A stretch of 64,000 nt of DNA. It comes from Capra hircus. Taxonomy: Eukaryota; Chordata; Mammalia; Artiodactyla; Bovidae. The notes beneath the pieces are model-generated. The model worked only from the letters and a program-made list of their open reading frames with translations. It did not search any database and had not been told where the DNA came from. The stretch covers positions 372,001-436,000 of the forward strand of contig NW_017189851.1 of the NCBI RefSeq assembly GCF_001704415.2, read 5' to 3'. Within the stretch, counting starts at the first letter, position 1; every line of letters starts with the position of its first letter. Of the stretch, positions 10,800 to 22,829 are shown one piece after another. Made by a program: the position numbers and the translations under genes.

Positions 10800-12290
10800 C
10801 CGGGTGCGTGTTTCCGAGTTACGGAGGTGGGCACTGCAAACAGGGAAGGGAGCGGCCTCCCGGGGGGACTGGAGCAGGGCAGGCCTGCTTGGGCTTCACT
10901 CTCCACAATCTCAGCTTTCTTTCCTCAAATGCAGCCGTGACCTTCATCATCGAAAGAACAACAAACACGAGCAGAAGCGACGGAGGAGTCAGGAGGGGGC
11001 GACTGGCCCACAGGCTCCCGGGCCTCCTCGGGCCTCGGCCAGTGGCTGCACGTGCAGTCTGGCACCCCCGCTACAGGGCGGGGCCCCCCTCCTTCAGCAT
11101 GGACCACGCCCTCGCCACCGCCCTCCAGAGAAGTGGGCACTGGCACCTGAGTGCCAGCACGAGGAGGGCGCTGCCGTACGAGGGAGTCCAGAACCACCGC
11201 CAGGAGTCATACAGCCCTGACCTCTCTGGGCTGCAAGGGACCTTCCCGAGGTCGCACAGTGGCCCAGTCCTTCCCGGAACCAGCAGCCTTCGGGGCTTAA
11301 AAAGATAAGCATAAAATAAAAAGCAAAGCTTGCTCGGAAGCGGCTGTGGGCAGTTGGCTCGGCCTGCACCGTGGACTCAGCAGCCAGCCATTTCAGAGGT
11401 CGGCGGCGGGGGACACCAGACAGGATGTGCTGGGGAGCCACGTGGAGACGGCTGCTTCTGGGACAGGGATGGGTGATGACAGCCGTGTCCCCGGATAGCC
11501 GAGGGCTTGGCTCCCACCGGAGCCCCGGCTCCACAGGGCTGTTTTTGAGGTGAAGGTTATCGAGTCCAAAGCCGTCTCGTCCAAACCCAGACAGCCGCTA
11601 TCCTGTCCACAAGGTAGACAGGGAGGTGTTACTCCTTCCCAAACATCCTGTGCCAGCAAAGGACAGGCTTCTGAATACAGGAGTCCAAAAATCTCCCCTT
11701 CCCCATGGAGCGGGAGTGCGGAGGGAGGGCTCAACGTGGGCAGCCTGGGGCCTGAGCCTCCGACGCCCCAGCCAGGGTGACGCTGTGCTCTGCTGAGCTG
11801 GTCGACCGACTGGGGAGTCAGCATCTGGGGGGTCCTCGGGATGCAGGGGAGGTCAGGGGCCGCTGTGGTAGAGAGGCTGCTCAGAGGACGCCGCAGAGGA
11901 GCGCGGGCTGGCGGCTGGCAAAGCTCCGGTGCAGGGGGCGGGGGGCATCCCTGTTTTCCTCTAACAGTGCTGCCACGCAGGCCAAGCCTGCCTCGCCCGG
12001 GGAACCCCACAGGCAGCACCGGATACGACCCCCTGCCGAGGCCGGCTCCAGCCCTCAGTGCCCTCACCCTGGCCTCGGGAGTGGGGCCAGCCAGCGCTGG
12101 CTCTTCCACGACGGATCGTGGCCAGGCGTGGGTCAGTATCTCCCACCTTCAGCTTCTCACCTGTCGAGCGGCTGATGGCTGCGCTCCAGGCATCGGCACG
12201 GCACCAAGACCCACACAGATTGCCCAGCCTGCGAGGTCAGGGACAGCAGCAGGAGGCACACTCACCTGGCGCTTGCCAGGCCCCCAGTGA
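10800..12290. other. Intergenic DNA
   Basis: Mostly unique GC-rich sequence with a short A-rich stretch at about 11297-11330. No gene evidence. Confidence 0.4.
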
Positions 12291-12319
12291 GGTTTAAAAT
12301 GGTTTTCTTTTTGGGCCAC

Positions 12320-12612
12320 GCCTGCAATGCGGAGACCCCGCTTGCTTCCTGGGTCGGGAAGACCCCCTGGAGAAGGGAGAGGCTGCCCACTCCAGGACTC
12401 TTGGGCTTCTCTGGCGGCTCAGATAGTCACGAATCTGCCTGCGATGTGAGAGACCCCCAGTGTGATTCCTGGGTTGAGAAGATCCCTTGGAGGAGGACAT
12501 GGCAACCCACTCCAGTATTCTTGCCTGGAGAATTCCCATGGACAGAGGAGCCTGGCAGGCTAAAGTCAACCGGGTCGCAAAGAGTCAGACCTGCCTGCGC
12601 GACTAAGCACCG
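12320..12612 (+). repeat. Bov-tA SINE plus an older partial copy
   Basis: A partial copy (about 12320-12400) is followed by a nearly full Bov-tA element from 12403 ('gggcttctctggcggctcag') to the 'gtcgcaaagagtcagac' end near 12600. Confidence 0.85.
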
Positions 12613-12619
12613 CCCAGCT

Positions 12620-12716
12620 CGACAGGTGGGATCTTAGTTACCTGACCAGGGATCAAGCCCATGGCCCCCTGCAGTGGGAGCTCAGAGTCCTAACCACTGA
12701 CCCACCAGGGAAAGCC
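12620..12716 (-). repeat. CHR-type tRNA-Glu SINE fragment
   Basis: Reverse-complement SINE containing 'cctgaccagggatcaagccc' and 'cccaccagggaaagcccc'. Confidence 0.75.
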
Positions 12717-13397
12717 CCCAGCATAGCTGCAGAAGCGCGACCCCTCTCTTCCTGCTGGCTGTGGACAGCTCAGTTTCCAGAGGCTGCCTGCATTTCCTGG
12801 CGCACGGTCCCCTCCAGGCCTGAAAGGGCAGCCGAGTCCCTCGGACACTTTGGCTCTCTGACCCTGTGCGCCTCCTTCCACCAAGCCTCTGACAGCTGCC
12901 TTCTGCCGCGCTGCTAAGGGTTCAGTGATTCTACCGCCTCCACCCAAGAAACCCAGGATGGGCTTTCCCCTCTACGATCGGGCAACCACACCCCTCGTTC
13001 CACCTGCAGAGGCTTACATAGCTGTGCGGAGAGCAGGGTTTGACTGACTGCGGGAGAGGAATCTGTGGTGTCTGCCGTTAGAGTTCTCCCTACTAGAGCT
13101 GGCCTTTGGGAAATTAAACCCAAAGACTGAGAAAGAGGGTAACAAAACTCACACGGGTGGGAACGGCATAGAGTGAGGGCTCTGAACGGACAAGATGGGG
13201 TTAAGTCAACGTGTGCTTTGTTCTGCAGAAACTGATGATTAAGTTGCAGAAAGTTCCAAACACCAGATGTCCCCAAAAAGTCACGGTGCATTCCAGCCAG
13301 TTAGATACCGCATCCCAAACAACCAATTAAGTAGCTACTTGCTTGCAGTTTTTGGCAAATGGGAGGAACCTCTGCTTTGGCCCCCAGGCTTAAAACA

Positions 13398-13490
13398 GGG
13401 CTTCCTAGGTGACTCGGTGGTAATTCCACGGATGGAGGAGCCTAGTGGGCTACAGTCCATGGGGTCGCAGAGTTGGACACGACTTGAATG
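13398..13490 (+). repeat. Bov-tA SINE with internal deletion
   Basis: The head 'gggcttcctaggtgactcgg' joins directly to the Bov-A tail ('ggaggagcctagtgggctac', 'catggggtcgcagagttgga'). The middle is missing. Confidence 0.8.
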
Positions 13491-13491
13491 A

Positions 13492-13546
13492 CAACACACA
13501 CGCGCGCGCACACGCACGCACGCACGCACACACACGCGCACGCTTA
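13492..13546. repeat. (AC/GC)n microsatellite
   Basis: Alternating purine-pyrimidine tract of CA and CG dinucleotides directly after the Bov-tA tail, the usual place for such tracts. Confidence 0.9.
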
Positions 13547-13910
13547 ACAGCTCCCCTGGAGTTATCTTCGTCTCCCTACCTCTCACAAGTAAGAAACGCT
13601 TTAACAGAAGTACCTGGTGTGTTCACTGGCTGAGCCCTTCAAAGCGACTGATCCATTACGTGCGGTAACAAGAGGTCCAGAGCCAAGACAGGATTCCAGT
13701 CGTTCCGCCTCATCATGACTTCCTGTGGTCAGTCCTACTTTCGGCCACGTGAGAGGACGTGTGGCCCAACGGTGGCCCGCCGAGCTCCCGTGTCTCCCTG
13801 GTGATGGACAGCGGTGGCCACCCTTGCTGTGCCCATCTCCTGCAACCACACCCCGAGGAGGCACCCGCCCGGCCGCGTCCTTGCAGGCTTCGGGGAGTCC
13901 TTCGTGTATT

Positions 13911-14115
13911 TGGGCCTCCCTGGTGGCTCAGACGGTAAAGAATCCACTTGCAATGCAGAAGACCTGGGTTTGATCCTTATGTCAGGAAGATCCCCTGGAG
14001 GGCATGGCAGCCCACTCCATTATTCTTGCCTGGAGAATCCCCATGGACAGAGGAGCCTGGCGGGCCACACTCCATGGGGTCGCAAAGAGCTGGAGACCAC
14101 TGAGCGACCAACACA
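13911..14115 (+). repeat. Bov-tA SINE
   Basis: Near full length. Head 'tgggcctccctggtggctca', middle 'gaagatcccctggagggcat', tail 'ccatggggtcgcaaagagct'. Confidence 0.9.
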
Positions 14116-14117
14116 CT

Positions 14118-14195
14118 TCGTGGATTTTGGATAGAAGTCCTTTATCAGGTGTGAGTGTTGATTGCCGCTTGCAGGCTTTCTCTACCGCGGAGGCG
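14118..14195 (-). repeat. L1 fragment
   Basis: 'ttggatagaagtcctttatc' resembles the reverse complement of L1 ORF2 near its 3' end. It is short and diverged. Confidence 0.4.
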
Positions 14196-14229
14196 GGCTT
14201 CAGGAGCTGCGCTCAGGGCTCAGCTGCTC

Positions 14230-14322
14230 CGTGGCACGTGGGATCTTCCTGGACCAGGGACTGAACTGGTGGCCCCTGCATTGCTAGGCAGACCCTCAGC
14301 CCCTGGGCCCCCCAGGGAAGCT
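14230..14322 (-). repeat. CHR-type tRNA-Glu SINE
   Basis: 'gtgggatcttcctggaccag' through 'gggccccccagggaagc' matches the reverse complement of a CHR-type SINE. Confidence 0.7.
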
Positions 14323-14429
14323 AGCTCTGCCCTTCATTCTCTTAATGTGGTCTTTTCAAAGTTGATTTTCTCCAGGTTTCCTGAGGACTATTTACAGAAG
14401 GATCCCTCACCCTCTCGGGGCTGGAGCTC

Positions 14430-15350
14430 CATGAATCCCACCACCACAGCAAGACGTGGAGAACGGGCGCCTCCCCGCCGGGCAGGCCTGCTCTGCAGCC
14501 CTGGCCCAGGCTCTGCAGCCCTGGGCCAGGCTCGGGGCCTTCCCACGCGGGCCGCCGGCCGCCTCTGGCCGCCTCCGTGTCCCGCTCGTAAATCGCAGGG
14601 CAACAGGAAAAAGCCTATTAAACGTCCTGCTAGGCGCGCTAATAAAACCAGCAATAATGACACCAAAACGCTCGCGGAACAGCCCCCACCGCCGCGCGTT
14701 CCCTGATGACCGCCCGGCACCGAGCTCGCCACACGCCCGCGGGGAGCCGCCGCGACCCTTCTCAGCTGAGGAGTTGCCGAGCCCGGCCCTCCGGGCGCCG
14801 CAGCTGCAGCCTGAATCCCCGGCGCCAGGCGCGCCGCGCTGCCCAGCCCGGGAGGCGCAGACGGCCGGGCCCCGGGGGGAGACGCGCCTCGGCGGCCTTG
14901 ACGCCGCCGCCCCATGGCTTGGGCACGTGCCCGAGCCAGGACTGCGCATGCGTGCGCTGTGCGCGGGGCTGCGTGACGCGTGCGTGGGGCTGCGTGACGC
15001 GTGCGTGGGGCGTGCGTGGGGCTGCGTGACGCGTGCGTGAGGCTGCGTGAGGCCTACGTGGGGCTGCGTGGGGCAGCGAAGGAGCGTGCAAGACGCGGGG
15101 AGCTGTCCAAGGTGTCGCGTGCGCCACGGAGGAAGCCGCGTGGCGCCGGGGAGCAGTGGGGTGGCGGGCGCCGGCCCCTAGGACTCCGCGGGTGCCCATC
15201 AGCGCGAGGCCCCAGCCAGCTGTGGCGAGCGAGGGCCTCACCGCCCGGCCAGGGCCCAGCCAGGTCACCTGCAGGACGGCCACCTGCACGCGCCGAGCCA
15301 CCCGCGGTGCTGGTGACGCAGTAGAGGACCGGATGGCGCAGGCCTGAGTC
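14430..15350. promoter_or_regulatory. Orphan CpG island
   Basis: Dense CpG sequence with no known gene beside it. It contains 'tgacgcgtgcg'-type minisatellite units at 14961-15075. Long open frames on both strands are a by-product of the composition. Whether a transcript starts here cannot be told from sequence alone. Confidence 0.45.
14961..15075. repeat. CpG-rich minisatellite
   Basis: About four to five irregular copies of a roughly 20-bp unit built from 'ggggctgcgtgacgcgtgcg', with truncated copies at 15006-15021 and degenerate copies after 15040. Confidence 0.8.
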
Positions 15351-17135
15351 CTGCGCGGAGGCGGGGGCGTCCGCATTGACTCCTCCCGGGGGCAGTCCTC
15401 CGAAATGAGCCTTGGGAGGTGGGCCCGGGACGCTCCCAGCAGGGCATCGTGCTGGCCACCGTGTGGGGAGCCGTAGGCAGGCCTGCACGGGGAGGTGGCG
15501 GGAGGGCGTGCAGGGCCTCGGAAGCGCCTGTGGGTGGGAAAGGCTGCCGAGGGTCCTTGGGCATGGAACTCACGTCAGATGTGTGCTTCAGAAGCCTGCC
15601 TCAGGAACCAGACAGGAAGTGTAATTGTACAAGGGGATGTTGGAGGAAGGAAGCGAGCCTCATAGTCCCGGGAGTGATGAGGGCCCGAGCCTGGGCGGGT
15701 GGTGTGCAGGCGGATGCAAACAGGATTCCAGAGAGACTGGGGATGATAATGGTCAGGTCTCAGCACCGCCCCCCTCACAGCTGAGCCTAGGATGACATCT
15801 GGGCCTGGACAGTCAGGGTAGTAAGTCAGTAAGACGTGCGCCTATACCGAGTGCAGACTCCGTGCCGGGCACTCAGCCACCGAGAGATCTAGTCTCTACC
15901 CTCCAGGCATTTGTAGTTGGACGGAGATGATTATATCTTCATGCAAGTGGGGTGGAGCATTCCAGGGGTTTCTGCCTGAGCCTGTGATGGAGGCAAGGGG
16001 GGCTTCCTGGGAGGAGGTAGGCCCAAGCTTCAGGGAAACTAGAATTCCCAGGCACTGTGGGTATCTGAGGCATAGAAGGCGCATGAGCAGGAAGGCCAGG
16101 CCATCTGTGAGCTGCTCAGAGCTCTAGGAGCAGGTGCCAGAGCCTAAAGCGAGGAGGACTAGTAGAAGGTCATGGTGGAGGCTGAAGTGGGGGGTTGGAG
16201 CTGAGTTTCATTCCCCAGGCGTGGGGGAGCCACCACAGGGCCTCGTGCGGAGGAGGGCTTGTTCACACCTGGCTTGGGGCATCTTGTGGGGGGGCTTGTG
16301 GGTAAACAGCTGCAAAGGAAGAAGCTTGTAGGGAGAAGCTGTGGCAGGAGGTGCCAGGGACCGAGCGGGCACCGAGGGTGGGCAGTGGTGGCCGGGAGCA
16401 GGGTTGCCACGGTGAGTGCAGGAAGACAGCTGGTGTGGGGGCATTGGGGGCTGGGCAGAGGAGGAGGCGGGGTGCGTGGGGCGCTGGGACATCCCAGTGG
16501 GGATACCTAATGACAGGTTGCTAGCCGAGCGGCATGGCAGCTCACTTAAACCTTAGGAAGCTTGCTTCTTCGCACGCAGATGGCCGTGGCTGCCCCCACC
16601 TCATAATGTCACGTCCTGAGTGCTGGACCACTTCAGTGCGAAATGCTCAGGAAATACAGGCAGAGGTGCAGGTTTGGCTGGCATTCCCATGAAGCTCCCA
16701 GCAGAGAGGCAGATGAGCAGAGGGCGGTTCCTCCAGCTGCAGGGCAGGCCAGAGGCTGCCTGGAGATAGTGCTGGTGGCAGGGGAGCTGAGTGCTGCTGT
16801 GTGTCCGGAAGGCCTTGGCAAGGCCAGCTTTGAAGTAAGAGACTGGGCCTCTAAGCTCTTCTGTGGTGTCGGAACCTGATAGTCACCCACATGCCTCTGT
16901 CCTGTGCCCAGAGGAGCTGACTCTGAGATTCTCAGACGCTGGCTTAATCTGGGAAGGCTGCGGCCCACCTGCCTGCTGCTGCCCTCTCCAGTCACCCGCA
17001 GTCCGGGGGGTGGTCCTGGAGACATGCTCAGCTCCCTGTGTTCCCGCTCAGTGTCTGGCTGCGGGAGTCTGTTGGGAGAAGCTGTGTGGCCTGGATGTGT
17101 GAGCGTGTTGTTAGTGGCCCCTCACTCGCGTCCGA
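15351..17135. other. Intergenic DNA
   Basis: Moderately GC-rich sequence. A stretch at about 15835-15930 ('gtgccgggcactcagccacc') may be an old MIR or L2 relic. Nothing else recognised. Confidence 0.4.
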
Positions 17136-17140
17136 GCCCG

Positions 17141-17291
17141 CCAGGCTCCTCTGTTCATCGGATGCTGCAGGCAAGAATACTGGAGTAGGTAGCCATCGTC
17201 TTCTGCAGAGCATCTTCCCGCCCCAGGGATCGACAGGTCTCCCGCAGTGCAGGCAGATTCTTTCCTGGCTGAGCCATCACAGAAGCCCAAT
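17141..17291 (-). repeat. Bov-tA SINE (partial)
   Basis: Reverse-complement element: 'caggctcctctgttcatcgg', 'aagaatactggagtaggtag', ending with 'gagccatcacagaagccc'. Confidence 0.85.
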
Positions 17292-17299
17292 CTGGATTT

Positions 17300-18245
17300 G
17301 GCCCTAATAAATCTCTGAGTGGGTTATTGGGCTTTAAAAAAAACACCACCACCTTCTCTGCGCCTTTAAATATTGACTATTGAAAGATCTTGTTGCTATA
17401 ACTTGTTCTCCTTCAGTGTACCTCGGGGGCAGGGGTGTTTGGCTGAGTTGGAGGGGTGTGTGCCCCGAGACCCTGCTACTGCCCCGCGGTGGCTGCCAGA
17501 GCTCACAGCTGGGAAATGATTTGTGACCCCTGAGGATAAACATATTTGTCCCTGTCCATTACAAAACCCGCATGGGCCATCAGCTCCTCCCAGTCGCTGC
17601 GGTTCACCCTCCCCACTGGGTCTCCACACTGTGACCTGTGGACACGGGGCCTGTGGCTTCACTTGTGTCCTCTGGGGCCCCAGTTCTGAGTCTGCGCCCT
17701 ATGTCTGGGGGCCACGGCGGCTCAGCCCCTGCAAGACTGGGCTTTCCTGTTTTCGTCTTTCCCCGTTTACTCTGTGGGCGCCCTTTGTTTAGGGGAGAAA
17801 AAATACCCATGAAGGAAGCTCCCCGGAGGGTGAGCAGGTGCGCAGGTCAGCCAAGTAGGCGACTCGATGGGGTGCGTCTCTTTGTGTTCGTCCGGGTCGG
17901 GAAGGGTGTGACGGCGTGCTGTGCTCGGAGCGATGTGGCTCACAGCCAAATAACTTTACCACCTGAGCGGTGAGGCGGCCTTGCCAGGGGTCCAGCCGCG
18001 GCCTCCGAGACTCAGAGCAGGCAGGCCTGGCGCTCATGGTGGCTGGGGCGCGCACTCGTGTGCTCCGGGCGCCCTGTGAGTATCTACACACAGCTCCTCA
18101 GCACGTGCACGCGTGTGTGTGAAGGCACATCTGTGCACATGTGCGTGGGGGCAGGCAGACAGCTGGCTGCGGCGGAGCTGCTGTGGCTGGATGGCCGCCA
18201 CCTCTGCTTTTGTGCACGTGTGAGAATTCCAGAATAGAAAGTTTG
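17300..18245. other. Intergenic DNA
   Basis: Unique sequence with a short A-rich stretch near 17334-17348. No gene or family recognised. Confidence 0.4.
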
Positions 18246-18249
18246 AAAA

Positions 18250-18990
18250 ATATTGTTGTTGTTCAGTCGCCCAGTCCTGTGTGATTCTTTGCGACCCCAT
18301 GGACTGCAGCACGCCAGGCTTCCCTGTCCTTCACTATCTCCGGGAGTTTGCTCAAACCCATGTCCATTGAGTCAGTGATGCCATCCAACCATCTCATCCT
18401 CTGTCGTCCCCTTCTCCTCCCACCTTCAGTCCTTCCCAGCATCAGGGTCTTTTCCAATGAGTCAGTTCTTCCCATCAGGTGGTCAAAGTACTGGAGTTTC
18501 AGCTTTAGCATCAGTGCTTCCAATGAATATCCAGGACTGATTTCCTTCAGGATGGACTGGTTGGATCTCCTTGCAGTCCAAGGGACTCTCAAGAGTCTTC
18601 TCCAACACCACACTTCAAAAGCATCGATTCTTTGGCACTCAGCTTTCTTCACAGTCTAACTCTCACATCCATACATGACCACTGGAAAAACCATAGCTTT
18701 GACTAGATGGACCTTTGTTGGCAAAGTAATGCCTCTCCTTTTTAATATGCTATCTAGGTTGGTCATAGCTTTTCTTCCATAGAGCAAGCGTCTTTTAATT
18801 TCATGGCTGCAGTCACTGTCCACAGTGATTTTGGAGCCCAAGGAAATAAAGTCTGCCACTGTTTCCTTTTACTCCCCATCTATTTGCCGGGATGTGATGG
18901 GACTGGATGCCATGACCTTACTTTTTTGAATGTTGAGTGTTAAGCTAGCGTTTTCACTCTTCTCTTTCACCTTCATCAAGAGGCTCTAAA
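18250..18990 (-). mobile_element. BovB LINE, 5'-truncated 3' part
   Basis: BovB is the RTE-clade non-LTR retrotransposon common in ruminants. The 3' end is near 18250 ('gttgttgttcagtcgccca'). Translation on the - strand gives two frame-shifted pieces of the region after the reverse transcriptase (18656-18859 and 18263-18652). The copy stops near 18990 in the segment just after the polymerase motif, so it has no active site. It is dead by truncation and frame changes. Confidence 0.92.
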
Positions 18991-18999
18991 GATGTGTGC

Positions 19000-20325
19000 A
19001 GACCTGCGTGCAGAGCCCGGGTGGGAGGCGAGGGCACTGTGAAAGGGGCCACGTAGAGGAGCTGCAGCGTAGCCCTTCGTCCTAGGGGGCAGGAAGGGGA
19101 GGCTCACAGAGGGAGGCTGGGAGGCCTCCAACACACACATCCTGCCACAGCGAAGCCAGGACGGGGAGGAGCCTCCCCACCCGCCCTTCTCTGCACACGC
19201 GCTTTAGGAAGCGCAGCGGGGTGCATGGCTTCGTGCCAGGTGCGAGCAAAGAGCCTCCTGTAATCACCTTAACGGTGAGCCAAGCCCGTGAAGATGCCAC
19301 AGGGGCCCCGGCTGTGACCTGAGCGCGGGGCCCCACCGCTGGATTTCCTCAGGATGGCCTTCCGCAGTTCAGGGACTGAGGTCACAGGATGCCTACAGTC
19401 TGTCAAGATCCCTGAGTGGTGCCCGGCCCCCAGGGAGAGCCCTGCCTTCCCTGGCGCCATCTCCTTGTCAGCAGTGCTATCCCTGCAGGCTGGTTCAGGG
19501 TGAAGACTCCCGGTCTGTTCCTGTGATGGAGAAAACCCTCAAATTGTAGACCTCCGCGTCCAGAGCTCTGTACATTTCCGCTTTCTTTAAGCTGACATTT
19601 CCCCTTCACTAAACCCTCTGTGGTCATCGCTTGCTGATGTATAGAAATGAACGCGTCATACTGCACACTTTGAGCTGACATAGCGCTGCCTGCTAACGCC
19701 TCAGTAAAATGGGAGGAAGAAGGATGAAACAGGCGTTTACTGGGTGAAAGTGCATACGCTGTGCTGGGGCTGCTGCGGGCTTTCGCAGCTCTGTGGTCCT
19801 GGCGTGCCTGCTGTCCTTTGCAGTTCCCCCGAGCTCCCGCCTGGCACACAGGAAGTCTGCCAGGAAAAACTCTGCCCTCGCCCGCCCTCGTGGGAGCTGG
19901 CGGGTCACTTCCTTGTTCTTTCCCATTATTATTGTTTGTTAAGTTCGAATGGTGCTGATGACCGGGCATTAAGGTAGTTTCTCTAAAACATCCTTTTTAA
20001 TTATTAAAGGTTTGTTACAGCAACATCTGTAAACCAGCAACAAAGATCGCGTCCCTCACGCTCCCTCCGTCCTTCCGTAAGAGCTGCCTTCGTTCCCCAC
20101 GTTCTCTGGTCTTGGCACTCACGCCAATGCGCCATTGGAATCACTACGTTTGGACACTTTAGTCTGCTCAGGTCATACACTTTTTTCCACGTGACATTAT
20201 TCTTAATAATTATGTGACAATCTGTCAGGTTAGTATGTACAATTTATCCAGACATTCTTCTACAATTGACAATTTTGCCTAATTTTTCACCATCATGAAT
20301 TTCATTTTATTCAGCTCTTCTTGGC
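19000..20325. other. Intergenic DNA
   Basis: Unique sequence, AT-richer from about 19980 onward, where an old LINE relic is possible. No exon evidence. Confidence 0.4.
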
Positions 20326-20327
20326 TC

Positions 20328-20556
20328 AGGGGCTTCCCAGGTGGCGCTGGTGGTAAAGAACCCACCTGCCAGCACAGGAGACAGGAGAGACACCGGTTCA
20401 ATCCCTGGGTTGGGAAGATCCCCTGAAGGAAGAAATGGCAACCCACTGCAGCATCCTTGCCTGGAGAATCCTGTGAACGGAGGAGCCTGGCGGGCCGCCA
20501 TCCATGGAGCGGGGTCGTGAAGAGTGGAGCAGAAACCGCAGTGACTCAGCACACAC
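20328..20556 (+). repeat. Bov-tA SINE
   Basis: Full-length type copy from 'aggggcttcccaggtggcgc' to the tail near 'ggggtcgtgaagagtggagc'. Confidence 0.9.
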
Positions 20557-21439
20557 GTGGTTCCTGGTTATGTGCAGCTCGTAAAAATTACAGGTGTAAG
20601 TTTAAGAGTTTAATTAAAGCTAGCACTGGACTCAATCACTTCAAGTCGCTGGAGTGATTCGCTGCTTTATTACCGAAACTCCTCTTCGTCATTCTCCTCG
20701 GAGCTTTCCCAGGTGCGTCAGGCTCAGGGCTCTGGCCCAGGTGCTGCCATCCGCCTTTGTCCCTCACGCCCGGCTTCTGGGAGGGCTCAGCAAGAACGCT
20801 GGCAGCTGCGTTTCAGAACCACAAGCCCACCAGGGCTGGACACGCGGCTCTCCAGGGTGGGGTCCCTCTGAGGCCGGGCGAGCGCAGGGCTTGACTGGAT
20901 GGCCTGAGGTGGACCGTGTCCAGGCCGAGTGAGTGGCAGTGGCTGAGGGAGCCGGGCGGCACATCCGAGGCTACCCAGGCAGCCGGCAATCTGGTGAAAC
21001 ACGAGAATCGGGTGTTTCCAGACGCAGACCAGCGCGCAGCACAGAGCTGTGGCCCCCGAGGCAAAGGGGCCCCTGAGCGTTTGGGGGCTGCGCGTACCTC
21101 TGGGTGAGACCTGGTGGAGCTGGACCACGAATGGCCGCAGGAGCTGCCAGGGGGCGCCCCCAAGAGCTCAGCCACAGTGGACGACACTAGCTGACCCCCA
21201 GGCGCGCTGAAGAGCCCCCCAGGGGTCCCCTTAGGTCACTGCGGATGAACCGCCGTACAGTGAGGGCGTGTTCGACTCTCCCCAGCGAAGGCTGGAAACA
21301 AGACTCAGATGATTACACTAACCTGAAGGTCATGCAAATGCCTGCCTAATTGGACTCAGAGGAAAGGAAAACCATGGATGTGCCTGATGAGGCCTGACGA
21401 GAAAATCCTCCACAAAGTCTATCATGTCTGTTCGGCCAG

Positions 21440-21890
21440 GAATACGGATGGCACATTGTGAGCAGTAGGGTTTGTCCCAGGAACGGAAGGGTGGCCCCAC
21501 ATTCGACAGTCAGTCAGATGGCTTTCTTCAAGGAGGAAATGTTACGATTATCTCAACAGATCGAGAAAGCTATGGACCAGCAAAGAACTGCTGGAGACTG
21601 AAATTTAAAACATTTCCATTTACAATAGAACAACAGAAACATAAACCGCTTGGGAGCAAACCTGAAAAACACGTAGAAGACCTTTTCCGCTGAAACTCCA
21701 AACACCAGTGAAAGAAAGAAGAGAGTCCCTAATAAACAGAAAGGGGTATCACGCCTGTGGACCGCAACAGTATCGGTGAAACGTCAGTTCCCCCGAATGG
21801 GTGCAGAGTTTAAACTCAGTCCCGATCACTGAGGCACTGATCAGCCAATCAAAAAGTCCCAGCAGGCCTTTGTGTAGAAATTCTTTGCCG
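21440..21890 (+). mobile_element. L1 ORF2 remnant
   Basis: 'agggtttgtcccaggaacgg' and 'atctcaacagatcgagaaag' match conserved L1 ORF2 polymerase-region DNA on the + strand. Stops and indels break the frame. It is interrupted at its right edge by a Bov-tA copy. Confidence 0.65.
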
Positions 21891-21892
21891 TT

Positions 21893-22010
21893 TTAGTCGC
21901 CAAGTCGTGTCCAACTCTCTGCGACCCCATGGACTGTAGCCCTCCAGGCTCCTCTGTCCATGGGATTTCCCAGGCAAGAAGCCTAGAGTGAGGTACCATT
22001 TCCTTCACAA
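21893..22010 (-). repeat. Bov-tA SINE (partial)
   Basis: Reverse-complement tail portion ('agtcgtgtccaactctctgc', 'caggctcctctgtccatggg'). The tRNA head is missing. Confidence 0.85.
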
Positions 22011-22829
22011 GCTGATTCTAACGTTCCCGTGGAAGAGCAGAGGTGAAGGAGTCCACAGGACATCGGAGGAGGGTACGGCCTGAAGACACACGCCATCTGG
22101 TTCAGCCACCGAGACAAGGTGGTGCCTCGGGGGGCTGGACACGAGGTCGGGCGGGATGGAGCAGAGCCCAGAGACTGGGCCCCACGTGTGCACACCAGCG
22201 ACGGTGACCCTGTGAGGCTGCCTCAGTGGAGAGTGCGCGGACTGCGTGGGGCTGGAAGTCCTTGCAGGATGAGGGGCAGTCAGAAGGACAGGGGGCTGGA
22301 AACTCGGGGAGGGAGAGTGGGCCCCCAGACACAGTTTGGGGTGCTACTGAGAACTGGGGAAACAGGCATGGGGGGCTGTGTCCTGCTGGGTGGGCAGGTG
22401 GGATGGAGGAGGCACGGGTGGTGGCCTGTGTCTGGAGAAGGGTCGGAGGCAGACACAGACGTCTCCTTGATGGGGAGCAGCCGCCCAGTCGCACAAGTGG
22501 GTCCAGGTTTACGGGATCGGGAGTCCACTTGGGTCCCGGCGGCTCAGAGGGAAAGACCACTGCCCTCCGCTCGGCACGGAAGGGACCCGGTCACATCGGC
22601 AGCCTGAGGTTTCCCTCACGAGTGACTCTGTTGAAGACCCAGCGGTTTGGGGTGGCCTCCAGGTGCCCAGCGCTATTCTGAATGTTTCCAAAGTGCTACA
22701 TGTCTTCCCCTGATACGCTCTCAGGGGGTCCTGGTGTCCCCATTTCACTGATGGGGAAAAGAAGGCACCAGACCAAGTGTAGGTTGGAATCATAGGCTTG
22801 AATTTGCAAGGAAAAAAGGTTCTAAACGT

